In this document: in pieces, positions 7,169-16,632 of the stretch
Layout: each line of letters opens with the position of its first letter
How positions within the stretch are numbered: position 1 is the first letter of the stretch
Assembly: GCF_006483455.1 (NCBI RefSeq)
Contig: NZ_PPPU01000018.1
Span: forward strand, 1 to 64,000
Origin: Methylomonas koyamae
Lineage (GTDB): Bacteria; Pseudomonadota; Gammaproteobacteria; Methylococcales; Methylomonadaceae
Length of the DNA: 64,000 nucleotides
Reading direction: 5' to 3'
Translations under genes and position numbers: made by a program
The notes under the pieces: generated by a model
Database searches by the model: none
Told to the model about the DNA's origin: nothing
The model's input: only the letters and a program-made list of their open reading frames with translations

Positions 7169-9496
7169 TTAAAAAGGGTTCAGGTTATTGAGCCAGCTTT
7201 CGCCGGATTCAGCATTGGCGCCGCATTCGGCGAACTGGGTCGGCGCCGAGCCCTCGACGAACGGCAGCAGTTTGGCGCCGGGGCAGCTCTCGCTGCTGAG
7301 CAGGCCGCTCTCGGGATCGATCCAAGTCATTTGGACATTATCCGGCGGTACCAGACTGACCGGCTTTTTCGAAACCTGCCGCATGGTCTCCGCCCAGATC
7401 TGTAGCGCGCCGCTACCGCCGGTCAGGCCGGACGGTTTGTTGTCGTCGCGGCCGATCCAGACCACCGACAGAAAGTCGCCGCTGAAACCGGCGAACCAGC
7501 TATCGCGCAATTGGTTGGTGGTGCCGGTTTTACCGACCAGCGCCATTTCCTTCGGCAGGTAATTATACGCAGAGTGGCCGGTGCCGGCGTACATCACTTC
7601 CTGCAGAATGGTGTTGGTGATGAAGGTGGCTGCCGGGTCCACTGCCTGCCGCACCGTCAACGGGTAACTTTGCAGGGCTTTGCCGTCCGCCGCGTTCACG
7701 GCGCGGATCGAGCGCAACGGTGTGGCGAAGCCGTCGCCGGCCAGGGTTTGGTAAAGTTGGGTCACTTCCAGTGGCGTCAGCGGTTGCGCGCCCAATAGAA
7801 ACGACGGGTACAAATCCACCGGCCGGCTGACACCCATGTTTTTCAAGGTGTTGGCGACTTTGGCCAAGCCAATGTCCATACCGATCCGCACCGTGGCCAT
7901 GTTGTAGGAATGGGTCAGGGCGGTATGTAGCGGGACGATGCCGTGCTCGCGGTTGTCGTAATTGTCCGGTGACCAGGACTTGCCGCGCTCGGCTTCGATG
8001 CTGATCTGGGTGTCGCTGACCGGTGTGGCGATGGTGTAACGCTCCGGATATTCCAGCGCCGTCAGATAGACCACGGGTTTGATCAGCGAGCCGATCGGCC
8101 TGACCGCGTCCAGCGCACGATTGAAGCCGGTGGATTCGCTATTGCGGCCGCCGCTCAGCGCGACGATCTCGCCGCTGTCGCGACGGGTGACGATGGCAGC
8201 GCTCTCCAGGTCGTTGCTTTTCGGACTCTTCTCCAATTGCTTGAGCTTGGTGGCCATCGAGCGTTCCAGAATGTCCTGGATCCGGGTGTCCAGCGTCGTG
8301 ACGATACGCAAGCCTTCGGAGGTCAGATCTTCCTCCTTGTATTCCTGCTTCAACTGGCGTTTGACCAGATCGATAAAATCCGGATAACGGTTGGCGGACC
8401 GATGGATCACCGCAGCGACGCCGAGCGGTTGTTTCTTGGCTTCCACGGCCTGTTGCTCGGTAATGTAGCCTTCGTTCAGCATCGAATCCAAGACCAAATT
8501 ACGCCGCTCCAGAGTATGTTCCGGCTTGCGGCGCGGATCGTATTCCGACGGGCCGCGCACCAAGGCGATCAGCGTCGCCACTTGGTGCAGCGACAATGTT
8601 TTCAGCGACTGGCCGAAGTAGAATTCGCTGGCCAGACCAAAGCCGTGGACGGCGCTGGCGCCGTCCTGGCCCAGGAAGATTTCGTTCAGATAGGCTTCCA
8701 GAATCTCGTCCTTGCTGTAGCGGTATTCCAGAATGAACGACATCAACGCTTCCTTGAGTTTGCGGCGCAAGGTGCGTTTCGGCGTCAAGAAGAAGTTTTT
8801 CACCAACTGCTGGGTGATGGTACTGCCGCCCTGGACCATGCCGCCGGCTTTCAGATTTGACCACATGGCGCGGGCGATACTTTTCGGCGATAGGCCGAAA
8901 TGGCTGTAAAAATCCCGGTCTTCGGTCGACAGTAGGCCCTGTACCAGCGTTGGCGGCGCTTCGTCCAGTTTGATCAGAATCCGGTCTTCCTTGCGAGTCG
9001 GGTAAAAGCTGCCGATTTGCACCGGGTCCATCCGCACGATCGCCAGATTTTCGCCGCTGCCGGCGTCGGTCAAACCGCTGATTGCCGCGCCGGAGAATGC
9101 AACGCTGATTTTGCGGCTTTCCTGCACCGTGTCGCCGAAATTGAAGGCACGGGTGCGGACGTTAACGACACTGCCCTTGGCGCTGTATGAGCCTTCGCCG
9201 ACCAGTTGCGGGTCTTGCCGGTAATGTAACTCCAGCAATAAGTCCTCAAAGTTCTTGGCGGAAATTTCGTAACCCGCATACAGCTCGACCGGACTGGCAT
9301 AGACCCGGGCCGGAATCGACCAGCGCTTGCCTTCGAATTGCTGGCGCACGGTGAAATCCAGATAGCCGACGTAAACCGCCAACACGAAACCGCCGATCAG
9401 AGCCAGCGGAACCAGTAAGCGTAACAACCAGGATGCCTGGGATTTGGTTTTTCTGCGTCGAACGGCTGATCTGCGGGGTCTGGGTGTTCTGGCCAT
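7169..9496 (-). CDS. mrcB: Bifunctional penicillin-binding protein 1B
   Basis: A 775-residue class A PBP that polymerises and cross-links peptidoglycan at the outer face of the inner membrane. Order of parts: basic cytoplasmic tail (1-22), one membrane anchor (about 23-46), a UB2H-like region (about 60-155), a glycosyltransferase 51 domain with catalytic Glu192 in TEDRDFYSHFG and the QGGSTITQQ motif near 222-230, and a transpeptidase domain with SxxK at S470-K473 (IGSLIKP), an SYN motif and KTGTT. The UB2H region, where LpoB binds in E. coli, identifies PBP1B rather than PBP1A. It heads the mrcB-lolA unit. Confidence 0.95.
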   Translation of the reverse strand: MARTPRPRRSAVRRRKTKSQASWLLRLLVPLALIGGFVLAVYVGYLDFTVRQQFEGKRWSIPARVYASPVELYAGYEISAKNFEDLLLELHYRQDPQLVGEGSYSAKGSVVNVRTRAFNFGDTVQESRKISVAFSGAAISGLTDAGSGENLAIVRMDPVQIGSFYPTRKEDRILIKLDEAPPTLVQGLLSTEDRDFYSHFGLSPKSIARAMWSNLKAGGMVQGGSTITQQLVKNFFLTPKRTLRRKLKEALMSFILEYRYSKDEILEAYLNEIFLGQDGASAVHGFGLASEFYFGQSLKTLSLHQVATLIALVRGPSEYDPRRKPEHTLERRNLVLDSMLNEGYITEQQAVEAKKQPLGVAAVIHRSANRYPDFIDLVKRQLKQEYKEEDLTSEGLRIVTTLDTRIQDILERSMATKLKQLEKSPKSNDLESAAIVTRRDSGEIVALSGGRNSESTGFNRALDAVRPIGSLIKPVVYLTALEYPERYTIATPVSDTQISIEAERGKSWSPDNYDNREHGIVPLHTALTHSYNMATVRIGMDIGLAKVANTLKNMGVSRPVDLYPSFLLGAQPLTPLEVTQLYQTLAGDGFATPLRSIRAVNAADGKALQSYPLTVRQAVDPAATFITNTILQEVMYAGTGHSAYNYLPKEMALVGKTGTTNQLRDSWFAGFSGDFLSVVWIGRDDNKPSGLTGGSGALQIWAETMRQVSKKPVSLVPPDNVQMTWIDPESGLLSSESCPGAKLLPFVEGSAPTQFAECGANAESGESWLNNLNPF

Positions 9497-9655
9497 CAGG
9501 TCGGTTTGCGGTTTGCGCTACGGCGATTGGCAGCGCGGATAAAGGGTGAGGCGGTCGCGGCGTTTTGTGCTGCGATGCGGTTGGCCTGATATTATCTAAC
9601 AAAATCGAGGTGGCTGCGACTTCGGCTGGCAGCTGTTGGTAGGGGAGAAACGGTT

Positions 9656-10882
9656 ATGGCCGCTGCAGTACTAGAGTTTCAAACGCAATCGTCCAGGCTA
9701 AGCTTGTGGTTCAGGCTTTGGCTATTGGCATTGGTTTGGGTCAATTCGGCGTATTCGGCGCCGATTGCCCAAGCCGATATCGAAGCTTTCGTGCGCGACG
9801 GTTGCCCGCATTGTGAACGCGCCGAAGTTTTTCTGGCCGAGTTGCAACGGGAACGACCGCAGTTGAACATCGTGATCCGCAATGTCAGCCGCGAGCCCGA
9901 CGCCTGGCAGCGCTTGCAAAACCTGGCCGCAGCCCAGAGTCCGCCAGCGCCGCTTAGGCTGCCGACCTTCCGGGTCGGCGGGAAGCTGGTTATAGGCTAT
10001 TCGGCCGAAACCGGCGACCTGTTGTTGCGTGAGGCGTTAGCCGAGACAGGTCCGCCGGCCGCCGTCGAGCAGGCAAGCGGTAGTTGCGAGGTGGAAACCG
10101 TGCAAACCTGCGAAGCCGGCAATGCCGCCAATCCGCCGGCGCAGCCTGAGCCGTTCGAACTGGCCGTGCTGGGGAAACGGGTGGCGCTGGACCGGGTAGG
10201 GCTGCCGGCGTTTACCGTGGCGATGGGACTGTTGGATGGATTCAATCCGTGTTCGATGTGGGTGTTGCTGTTGATGATATCGATGCTGGCGCCGATGCGG
10301 AACCGGCCGCGAATGCTGGCGGTCGCCGGGGCCTTCGTTTTGGTTGAAGGCGTGGCTTACTTCGTGTTTATGGCGGCATGGTTGAACCTGTTTTTATGGA
10401 TAGGTTTGTCGCGCGTCTCTGAAATTGCGATCGCAGCCATTGCCGTTGCCGCCGGTGCGCTGAATCTGAAGGATTTCTGGGCCCTGGGTGTCGGTCCGTC
10501 GTTATCGATCCCGCAAGCGGCCAAGCCTGACATTTATGCGCGGATCCGGCGGATTTTGCAGGCGGAAAACCTGTGGGGCGCGTTGGTCGGTGCAGTGCTG
10601 CTGGCGGTGTTGGTGCAAATCGTCGAATTATTCTGCACCTCCGGCTTTCCGGCTTTGTATACGCGAATATTGACCTTGCGCCAGTTACAAGGCTGGGACT
10701 ATTACGGCTATTTGCTGCTTTATAATCTGGCGTATATGCTAGACGATATTGTGGTGTTGGCGCTGGGCATCGTAACATTGAGCCAACAGCGCTTGCAGCG
10801 CAACCACGGCCGTTGGTTGAAATTGGTCAGCGGCGCAGTGATGGTTGGCTTGGGCATGTATTTGTTTGCCCGCGGCGGCTAA
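9656..10882 (+). CDS. Periplasmic thioredoxin-fold domain fused to CcdA/DsbD-like membrane domain
   Basis: A 408-residue protein. Residues 13-35 form a signal peptide or anchor. Residues 38-130 look like a glutaredoxin/thioredoxin domain with active-site CPHC (C50, C53) and a cis-Pro in LPTFRV (P103). A linker with two more Cys (C144, C152) leads to about six membrane segments (185-405). That part carries NPC at 198-199 and a second Cys at C327 (LFCTSG), the arrangement expected of a CcdA/DsbD electron conduit. The likely role is to pass electrons from cytoplasmic thioredoxin to the periplasm, with donor and acceptor in one chain. Family assignment comes from motifs only. GGGGAG precedes the ATG. 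Confidence 0.72.
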   Translation: MAAAVLEFQTQSSRLSLWFRLWLLALVWVNSAYSAPIAQADIEAFVRDGCPHCERAEVFLAELQRERPQLNIVIRNVSREPDAWQRLQNLAAAQSPPAPLRLPTFRVGGKLVIGYSAETGDLLLREALAETGPPAAVEQASGSCEVETVQTCEAGNAANPPAQPEPFELAVLGKRVALDRVGLPAFTVAMGLLDGFNPCSMWVLLLMISMLAPMRNRPRMLAVAGAFVLVEGVAYFVFMAAWLNLFLWIGLSRVSEIAIAAIAVAAGALNLKDFWALGVGPSLSIPQAAKPDIYARIRRILQAENLWGALVGAVLLAVLVQIVELFCTSGFPALYTRILTLRQLQGWDYYGYLLLYNLAYMLDDIVVLALGIVTLSQQRLQRNHGRWLKLVSGAVMVGLGMYLFARGG

Positions 10883-10944
10883 GCATAGCGGGCTCGTGGC
10901 CGGCTTGGACCGGCTTAAATTCTAAGCAGAATTCAGGAGAATTC

Positions 10945-11214
10945 GTGATTGACAATAAGCGCAGGCATCCGCGTTTAAAACACCGCGCCAAAATCAAATT
11001 GATCGTTCCCGAGTCGTTGGAGAATATCGTCGAAATGCGGGATTTTTCGGAAACCGGCTTGTTTTTGCAGTGCGATAAAGCGCTGATTCCGCCAATCGGT
11101 ACCGTACTGGAAGTCCAAACCACGGAATTTGACGACGCTCCGGTGCAGTTGGTCAGGGTGGTTCGTATCGATCCGGATTCCGGTTTTGCCGTCGAGTTTT
11201 GCAGCAGAGATTGA
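10945..11214 (+). CDS. PilZ-domain c-di-GMP receptor-like protein
   Basis: An 89-residue protein consisting of a single PilZ domain. The c-di-GMP-binding RxxxR motif is seen in RRHPR at residues 5-9, and the second motif (D/N)xSxxG is DFSETG. The start is a GTG at 10945, fixed by AGGAG five bases upstream; the longer frame from 10813 overlaps the preceding gene and lacks protein-like character. Small PilZ proteins act as c-di-GMP-dependent regulators of motility, pili or exopolysaccharide. The target cannot be read from the sequence. Confidence 0.85.
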   Translation: MIDNKRRHPRLKHRAKIKLIVPESLENIVEMRDFSETGLFLQCDKALIPPIGTVLEVQTTEFDDAPVQLVRVVRIDPDSGFAVEFCSRD

Positions 11215-11276
11215 TACCGTTCGCGCTTGCTCGATGGTCCCGGCCGTTCCGGCTAGCGTCCTCAGGCAGTTAGCAA

Positions 11277-11777
11277 TCAGGCGCTTAAATCGATTGTAGC
11301 CCCGCCGTTTGCAGAGCCTTGCAGGCTCAGCAACTCAGCCCGGGCTTTGTTCGCCATCGCCGTGGCTCTGGCGGCTACGCTCTGGTCCTGGGCCGACGGA
11401 TTCGCAGGCGCCAGTGCCGCCCGGCGGATGGTATCGGCCTTCAGCAGCGTCGCCTGCGGGTCACCGGCGACTGCCGATACGTCGATGCTGACGTCGCCGC
11501 CGCTGGCGTAGCGTTGGCCGTCCGGCCCCGTCACATAATCGTAATTGGCGCCGCTGACGGCGAGGTTGCCGGCCGCGCTCAGATGCGCCTGTTCGTGGGC
11601 GCGGACTTCGCGGTCGCGGGCTTTTAACTTTTCAACCAGCTGGCGTTGTTCTTGGCTCAATTCGCCGCTTGTCTCGGCGTTGGCGGAGGGTTGGGGTTTG
11701 TTCGACGCGGCAGCGGCCGGAGATCGGCTTTGCGGGGCGTAGACATGGTATGTATTCGACGCGGCGGTTACCTGCAT
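11277..11777 (-). CDS. SprA-related family protein, putative metalloprotease
   Basis: About 166 residues from the ATG at 11777 (a TTG at 11864 would add 29 residues and overlap queG). Residues 1-45 are low in complexity and rich in Ala, Ser and Pro. The conserved block begins at about residue 50 with VRAHEQAHLSAAG, whose HEQAH (H61, E62, H65) matches the HExxH zinc-protease motif, followed by YDYVTGPDGQRYASGG and VSIDVS. These are the hallmarks of the SprA-related family found in several proteobacteria; its function is unknown. There is no signal peptide. It follows queG on the same strand. Confidence 0.75.
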   Translation of the reverse strand: MQVTAASNTYHVYAPQSRSPAAAASNKPQPSANAETSGELSQEQRQLVEKLKARDREVRAHEQAHLSAAGNLAVSGANYDYVTGPDGQRYASGGDVSIDVSAVAGDPQATLLKADTIRRAALAPANPSAQDQSVAARATAMANKARAELLSLQGSANGGATIDLSA

Positions 11778-11833
11778 GCTCGTCACCGAAAAGCTTAAAC
11801 TGGTTCGCAAATATACGCTTTCTCCGCTAAAAC

Positions 11834-12901
11834 TCAAGCGCCAGTCAAACGGCTTAACGCCCAACGGACGTGCTCTGCGACCAGATCGGAGGCATCGTGC
11901 AGGCGTCGGTTCAATGCGGCCAGAACCTCAGGCGCCGGCCGGCCGTTACCCAGTGCGGTGGCGATGTTGCGCAGCCAGCGTTGATGGCCGATGCGGCGGA
12001 TCGCCGAGCCTTCGGTTTTTTGTAAAAATTCCGCTTCGCCCCAGGCAAATAACTCCAGTAACGTCGCACTGTCCAAACGCTGGCGCGGCCGAAAGTCGAC
12101 TTCCGCACTGAGTTTGGCAAACCGGTTCCAGGGGCAGACCAGCTGACAGTCGTCGCAACCGTAAATCCGATTCCCGATCAGCGGGCGCAAATCTTCCGGT
12201 ATTGGTCCATGCAGTTCGATCGTCAGATAGGATACGCAGCGGCGGGCATCGACCTGGTAGGGGGCGACGATGGCCTGGGTCGGGCAAATATCGAGGCAGG
12301 CCCGGCAGTCGCCGCAGTGGTTGCTTGCCGTCTGGTCCGCCGGCAGTTCCAAATCGGTATAGATTTCGCCCAGGAAAAACCAGGAACCGGCGCGGCGGTT
12401 GATCAGATTGCTATGTTTGCCGATCCAGCCCAAGCCTGCTTTCTCGGCGATGGCCTTTTCCAGCACCGGAGCGCTGTCGACGAAGGCGCGGTAGCCGAAC
12501 GGGCCGATGGCTGTCGCTATTTGATCGGCCAGTTTCTGCAGGCGGTTGCGTAAAATTTTGTGGTAATCGCGGCCCAGAGCGTAACGCGAGACGAAGGCGG
12601 CGGCCGGATCGGCCAATAGGCTGTGGCTTCGGGCCGAGGGTTCCGGCAGATAGTCCATTCGGGCTGAAATAATGCTGCGCGTGCCTTCCTGCAACAACGC
12701 CGGTCGGCTGCGCTTCAGCCCGTGCGCGGCCATGTACTGCATGTCGCCGTGGAAATCTCGATCCAACCAGTTTTGCAGATGGTCTTCGGCCTGATGCAGG
12801 CCGGTATCGCTGATGCCGATTTGCTGAAAACCCAGCTCCATACCCCATTGTTTGATCAGGCAAACTAATTGTTCGGTATCGACGGGAGCGGGTGCTGGCA
12901 T
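11834..12901 (-). CDS. queG: Epoxyqueuosine reductase
   Basis: A 355-residue cobalamin- and Fe-S-dependent enzyme for the last step of queuosine synthesis, reducing epoxyqueuosine in tRNA wobble position 34. Two ferredoxin-like 4Fe-4S sites are visible: C196, C199, C202 with C206 (CGDCRACLDICP) and C222 with C249, C252, C256 (GCDDCQLVCPW). The segment VDSAPVLEK (Asp142 on) contributes the catalytic Asp, and LGWIGKHSNL is the usual cobalamin-site motif. Length is typical. As in E. coli it is divergent from nnr. Confidence 0.95.
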   Translation of the reverse strand: MPAPAPVDTEQLVCLIKQWGMELGFQQIGISDTGLHQAEDHLQNWLDRDFHGDMQYMAAHGLKRSRPALLQEGTRSIISARMDYLPEPSARSHSLLADPAAAFVSRYALGRDYHKILRNRLQKLADQIATAIGPFGYRAFVDSAPVLEKAIAEKAGLGWIGKHSNLINRRAGSWFFLGEIYTDLELPADQTASNHCGDCRACLDICPTQAIVAPYQVDARRCVSYLTIELHGPIPEDLRPLIGNRIYGCDDCQLVCPWNRFAKLSAEVDFRPRQRLDSATLLELFAWGEAEFLQKTEGSAIRRIGHQRWLRNIATALGNGRPAPEVLAALNRRLHDASDLVAEHVRWALSRLTGA

Positions 12902-13088
12902 AGTTTATTCAACAAAGGTTGGAACAGTGCCGACCGCAGATTGTAACGGCAGTCCCGGCATTTTCTCGGGAGATCATTGTGGCATAACTTTAGCGATTTC
13001 CGCCGGTCATGGCCGGTTTGGCGATAGAATGACAACCAAATTTTCAACGGTTTGATTTCGCGGAACTCGCTTGCGCTCCGGACAAAAC

Positions 13089-14552
13089 ATGCAGATTTCG
13101 ACTGAAGCTCTTTATTCAACAGCGCAAATTCGTAGCGCCGAAAGCTGGGCTATCGAAGGCCTCGGCATTCCGGGACGGGAGTTGATGCAGCGGGCCGGCA
13201 GCGCTTTATTTCGGCAGATTCGGCAGCGTTGGCCCGACTGTGGGCAACTGACGGTGTTTTGCGGCGGCGGCAACAACGGCGGCGACGGTTACGAAGTGGC
13301 GCGTCTGGCTCATCAGGCCGGCTACCGGGTCGCGGTATACAGTCTGGCCGATCCGGACAAGTTACCCGCCGACGCTAGCGGCGCTTACCGGGATTTTTTG
13401 CAGGCCGGCGGCTGCGTTTCCGATTTTGAGCCCGGCCTTTCCGAGATAGAGGGTGTCGTCGTCGATGCCTTGTTCGGTATCGGTTTGAGCCGGGACGTAG
13501 CGGCAGCCTATTTGCCGGCGATAGCCGCCATCAATGCCGCCGGCGGTCCGGTGCTGGCGGTCGACGTACCGTCCGGTTTGCAGGCCGATACCGGGTGCAT
13601 CCTGGGGGCGGCGGTGGTTGCCGATCTGACTGTGACCTTTATCGGCCCTAAACAAGGTTTGTATACCGGTGCGGCGGCCGATTGCCGCGGTGAAGTGGTT
13701 TGTGCCGATTTGGAAATCGGCACATTGCTGGTCGGCGTCGAGCCGGCTTCGCTGTTGCTGAAAAATATCGGTATGCCCAAGCGTCAACGTAGTGCGCACA
13801 AAGGCCAGTTCGGCCACGTGTTGTTGATCGGCGGTAACCACGGCTATTCCGGAGCGATCCGCCTTGCCGCCGAATCGGCGCTGCGAGCCGGTGCCGGCTT
13901 GGTCAGCGTCGCCACCCGGGCCGCGCATAGCGCCTGGGTCAATATTGCCCGGCCGGAGTTGATGTGCCGGGCGGCGGAACAGGTCGGCGATTTGGAGCAA
14001 ATGCTGGACAAAGCCGATGTCGTGGTGGTCGGTCCGGGCTTGGGTCGCGATGCCTGGGCCCAGGCCATGTTCGATGGCGCCGTGGCGGCCGGTAAACCCT
14101 GCGTGGTCGACGCCGACGGCTTGAATCTATTGGCGCTTGGAAATTCCAGACGCGATAACTGGGTGCTGACGCCGCATCCCGGCGAAGCGGCGCGGCTATT
14201 GAACTGCGATACCCGGCAGGTCGGCTCGGATCGGTTTGCGGCGGTTTCCGCGCTGCAGCAACGTTATGGCGGCGTCGCGTTGTTAAAAGGCGCCGGGACT
14301 TTAATCGGCGATGGCTCTAAGCACTATGTCGTCGCTGCCGGGAATCCGGGCATGGCTAGCGGCGGTATGGGCGATGTCTTGGCCGGCTTGATTGGTGGCT
14401 TGATCGCCCAAGGTTTTTCGTTAGATAAAGCCGCGCTGGCCGGCGCCCAGATTCATGCCGCCGCGGCCGATAGTCTCGCCGCCGAATTCGGCGAACGCGG
14501 TTTGCTGGCCGGCGATTTGCCGCCACGTATCAGGGAGTTATTGAATAGATGA
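13089..14552 (+). CDS. nnr: Bifunctional NAD(P)H-hydrate epimerase / ADP-dependent dehydratase
   Basis: A 487-residue repair enzyme that converts damaged NADH and NADPH hydrates back to the active coenzymes. The N-terminal half (about 1-215) is the YjeF_N epimerase with GGGNNGGDGYEVAR. The C-terminal half (about 220-487) is the ribokinase-like dehydratase with VVGPGLGR, LTPHPGEAARL, LLKGAGTLI and the catalytic AGNPGMASGGMGDVLAG region. The ATG at 13089 is chosen over an upstream TTG at 13071. Its last codon overlaps the tsaE start (ATGA at 14549), so the two are translationally coupled. Confidence 0.95.
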   Translation: MQISTEALYSTAQIRSAESWAIEGLGIPGRELMQRAGSALFRQIRQRWPDCGQLTVFCGGGNNGGDGYEVARLAHQAGYRVAVYSLADPDKLPADASGAYRDFLQAGGCVSDFEPGLSEIEGVVVDALFGIGLSRDVAAAYLPAIAAINAAGGPVLAVDVPSGLQADTGCILGAAVVADLTVTFIGPKQGLYTGAAADCRGEVVCADLEIGTLLVGVEPASLLLKNIGMPKRQRSAHKGQFGHVLLIGGNHGYSGAIRLAAESALRAGAGLVSVATRAAHSAWVNIARPELMCRAAEQVGDLEQMLDKADVVVVGPGLGRDAWAQAMFDGAVAAGKPCVVDADGLNLLALGNSRRDNWVLTPHPGEAARLLNCDTRQVGSDRFAAVSALQQRYGGVALLKGAGTLIGDGSKHYVVAAGNPGMASGGMGDVLAGLIGGLIAQGFSLDKAALAGAQIHAAAADSLAAEFGERGLLAGDLPPRIRELLNR

Positions 14553-15019
14553 ACATCGATTTGGAAAGCAGCGAAGACACCGAAGCCTTGGGCGCTGCGC
14601 TCTGGCAGGCCTTGCCTGAAAAATGCCTGGTGTATTTGCGCGGCGAATTGGGAGCTGGCAAAACCACCTTGATGCGGGGCTTGCTGCGGGCGGCAGGCCA
14701 TCGCGGGGCGGTGAAAAGTCCGACTTATACCTTGGTCGAGGAATACGAAATCGACGGCCGGCGGTTGTTCCATTTTGATCTATATCGGCTCAAAGATCCG
14801 GAAGAGTTGGAGTGGATGGGTATCGACGATTATTTACAGCAAGATGCATTGTGCTGCATCGAGTGGCCGGAAATGGGGCAGGGGGTATTGCCGCCGGCGG
14901 ATATCGAGATCGGTTTGCAGTACGCGCGACAGCAACGTGTCGCGCAAATCAATGTGTTAGCGCAAAATCGCGCCGGAACAATTAAACTAAACTGGAAAAA
15001 CAAAGACCTACTGCTATAA
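14549..15019 (+). CDS. tsaE: tRNA threonylcarbamoyladenosine biosynthesis ATPase TsaE
   Basis: A 156-residue P-loop ATPase that works with TsaB and TsaD to place threonylcarbamoyl on A37 of ANN-decoding tRNAs. Walker A GELGAGKTT is at residues 32-40, and the family motif SPTYTLVEEY and FHFDLYRL follow. The C-terminal IEWPEMG is typical. It begins inside the nnr stop codon and is followed at 36 bases by amiC, preserving the E. coli order yjeF-yjeE-amiB-mutL. Confidence 0.95.
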   Translation: MNIDLESSEDTEALGAALWQALPEKCLVYLRGELGAGKTTLMRGLLRAAGHRGAVKSPTYTLVEEYEIDGRRLFHFDLYRLKDPEELEWMGIDDYLQQDALCCIEWPEMGQGVLPPADIEIGLQYARQQRVAQINVLAQNRAGTIKLNWKNKDLLL

Positions 15020-15020
15020 T
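15015..15020 (+). promoter_or_regulatory. Possible internal -10 box for amiC
   Basis: A TATAAT overlaps the tsaE stop codon, 35 bases before the amiC ATG at 15055. It may allow amiC, and perhaps mutL, to be expressed separately from nnr-tsaE. No clear -35 element accompanies it. Confidence 0.4.
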
Positions 15021-15054
15021 CTAAACAATCTTGTCATTAGCGGTCGCGTCGGTT

Positions 15055-16602
15055 ATGCAGCGAATTTATCGAATTTTCTGGATTTGGGGCTTGTTGTTGC
15101 CTGCCGTTTCGGCAGCGGCGACCCAGGCCGAGTTAGGCGCGGTCAGCTACACCTCGGCGGATCGTGTGGTGTTCAGCTTGTCCGGCCCGGCGCGTCATCA
15201 CGCTTTCGTGTTGAAAAGCCCGAGCCGCCTGGTAGTCGATTTTACCGGTGCAAAACTGGGGCAAGCCGTCAATCAGCCGCCGGCCGACCATCCGTTATTT
15301 GCCGGTGCCCGCAGTGCGATGCGCGGTAGCGGCGATTTACGGGTAGTGGTTGAGTTGAAAGCGGATGCCGATGCCAAAGTCGTGATGCAAGGCAATGCCT
15401 TGCAGGTCGATCTGGCAGCCAAGCCGCTGCCGACCGCGGGCGAACCAGTGGCTTTAATCCGCGAGAAAACCGCCACCGCCACTGCCGCGATGCCGCCGCT
15501 ACCGGCGCCGGAAAAATCGCCGAAAAGATCCGAAACGGCAGTCAAACCGGTGGCGATGAAGACAGCCAATAAAGCCAAAGGCCGTAACATCGTCGTGGCG
15601 ATCGATGCCGGTCATGGCGGTAAAGACGTCGGCGCCCAGGGGCCGAACGGCACCCAGGAAAAAGACGTGGTGTTCGCGATTGCCAGGAATCTGGAAAATC
15701 TGGTCAATGCCCAGCCGGGCATGAAAGCGGTGATGATCCGAAACGGCGATTATTTCGTCAAATTGGACGAACGCCGCCGGATCGCCCGCGCCGCCAAAGC
15801 CGATTTGTTCGTCTCGATCCACGCCGACGCCTTCAGCGATAGCCAGGCCCACGGCGCTTCGGTTTATACCTTGGCCACCAAAGGCGCTTCCAGTGCCGGT
15901 GCCGGTTGGTTGGCTGCCAGCGAAAACGCGGTCGACGGCGCGGCGGGAGCCGGCGACGACCGCAATGAAACGCTCGCCTCGGTCTTGATGGATTTATCCA
16001 GCAAGGCCGCGAAAGAGGCCAGCCAGAACGTCGGCAATAAAGTCTTGAGAAGCGTGAAAGGCGTGGGCCATTTGCACCGGAGCGCGGTGCAAAAAGCCGG
16101 CTTTGTCGTGTTGAAATCTCAGGAAATTCCGTCGATTCTGGTGGAAACCGCGTTTATCTCGAATCCGGAAGAAGAGCGGCGCCTGACCAGCAAAGCCTAC
16201 CAATACAAAATGGCGGCGGCGGTGTTCAACGGCATCGTCGGCCATTTCAAACAATATGCGCCGGCCGATACCTTGATGGCGCAATTGAACCGTTCCGCCA
16301 AGGCGCCGCGGATGGTGGCGCTCAATTCCGTACCGGACGAACGGCCGCTACCGGCCCCGGCGGCCAAGTCAAGAGTCGAGGCCAAAGCCTTGCTGGCTGA
16401 CAACGACGCGGCGCCGGCCGAAGCCATTTCGGTGCTTGCCAGTGGTGCCGGCCAAACCCAGCACGTGATTAACCGCGGCGAGACCTTGTCCGGCATCGCT
16501 CAACACTACGGCGTGTCGATGCGGGCGTTGCGTCTGGCCAATTCGATGAACGACGGTAACGTCCGCGTCGGTCAGGTGCTGCAAATCCCGCGCGATAGCT
16601 GA
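15055..16602 (+). CDS. amiC: N-acetylmuramoyl-L-alanine amidase, AmiC/AmiB type with LysM
   Basis: A 515-residue periplasmic zinc amidase that splits septal peptidoglycan during cell separation. It has a signal peptide (residues 1-22), an AMIN domain (about 25-120) that directs it to the septum, a Pro/Ala/Lys linker, an Amidase_3 domain (about 180-410) with zinc-binding AIDAGHGGKDVGAQGP, SIHADAF and VETAFISN, and a C-terminal LysM (about 470-513, RGETLSGIAQHYGVS). E. coli AmiC lacks LysM, whereas AmiB has one, so the symbol could equally be amiB. The ATG at 15055 opens a clean signal peptide, so the TTG at 15031 is not preferred. Confidence 0.92.
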   Translation: MQRIYRIFWIWGLLLPAVSAAATQAELGAVSYTSADRVVFSLSGPARHHAFVLKSPSRLVVDFTGAKLGQAVNQPPADHPLFAGARSAMRGSGDLRVVVELKADADAKVVMQGNALQVDLAAKPLPTAGEPVALIREKTATATAAMPPLPAPEKSPKRSETAVKPVAMKTANKAKGRNIVVAIDAGHGGKDVGAQGPNGTQEKDVVFAIARNLENLVNAQPGMKAVMIRNGDYFVKLDERRRIARAAKADLFVSIHADAFSDSQAHGASVYTLATKGASSAGAGWLAASENAVDGAAGAGDDRNETLASVLMDLSSKAAKEASQNVGNKVLRSVKGVGHLHRSAVQKAGFVVLKSQEIPSILVETAFISNPEEERRLTSKAYQYKMAAAVFNGIVGHFKQYAPADTLMAQLNRSAKAPRMVALNSVPDERPLPAPAAKSRVEAKALLADNDAAPAEAISVLASGAGQTQHVINRGETLSGIAQHYGVSMRALRLANSMNDGNVRVGQVLQIPRDS

Positions 16603-16632
16603 GGCATCCGTTGCCGATTGTCTGATCCGTTA

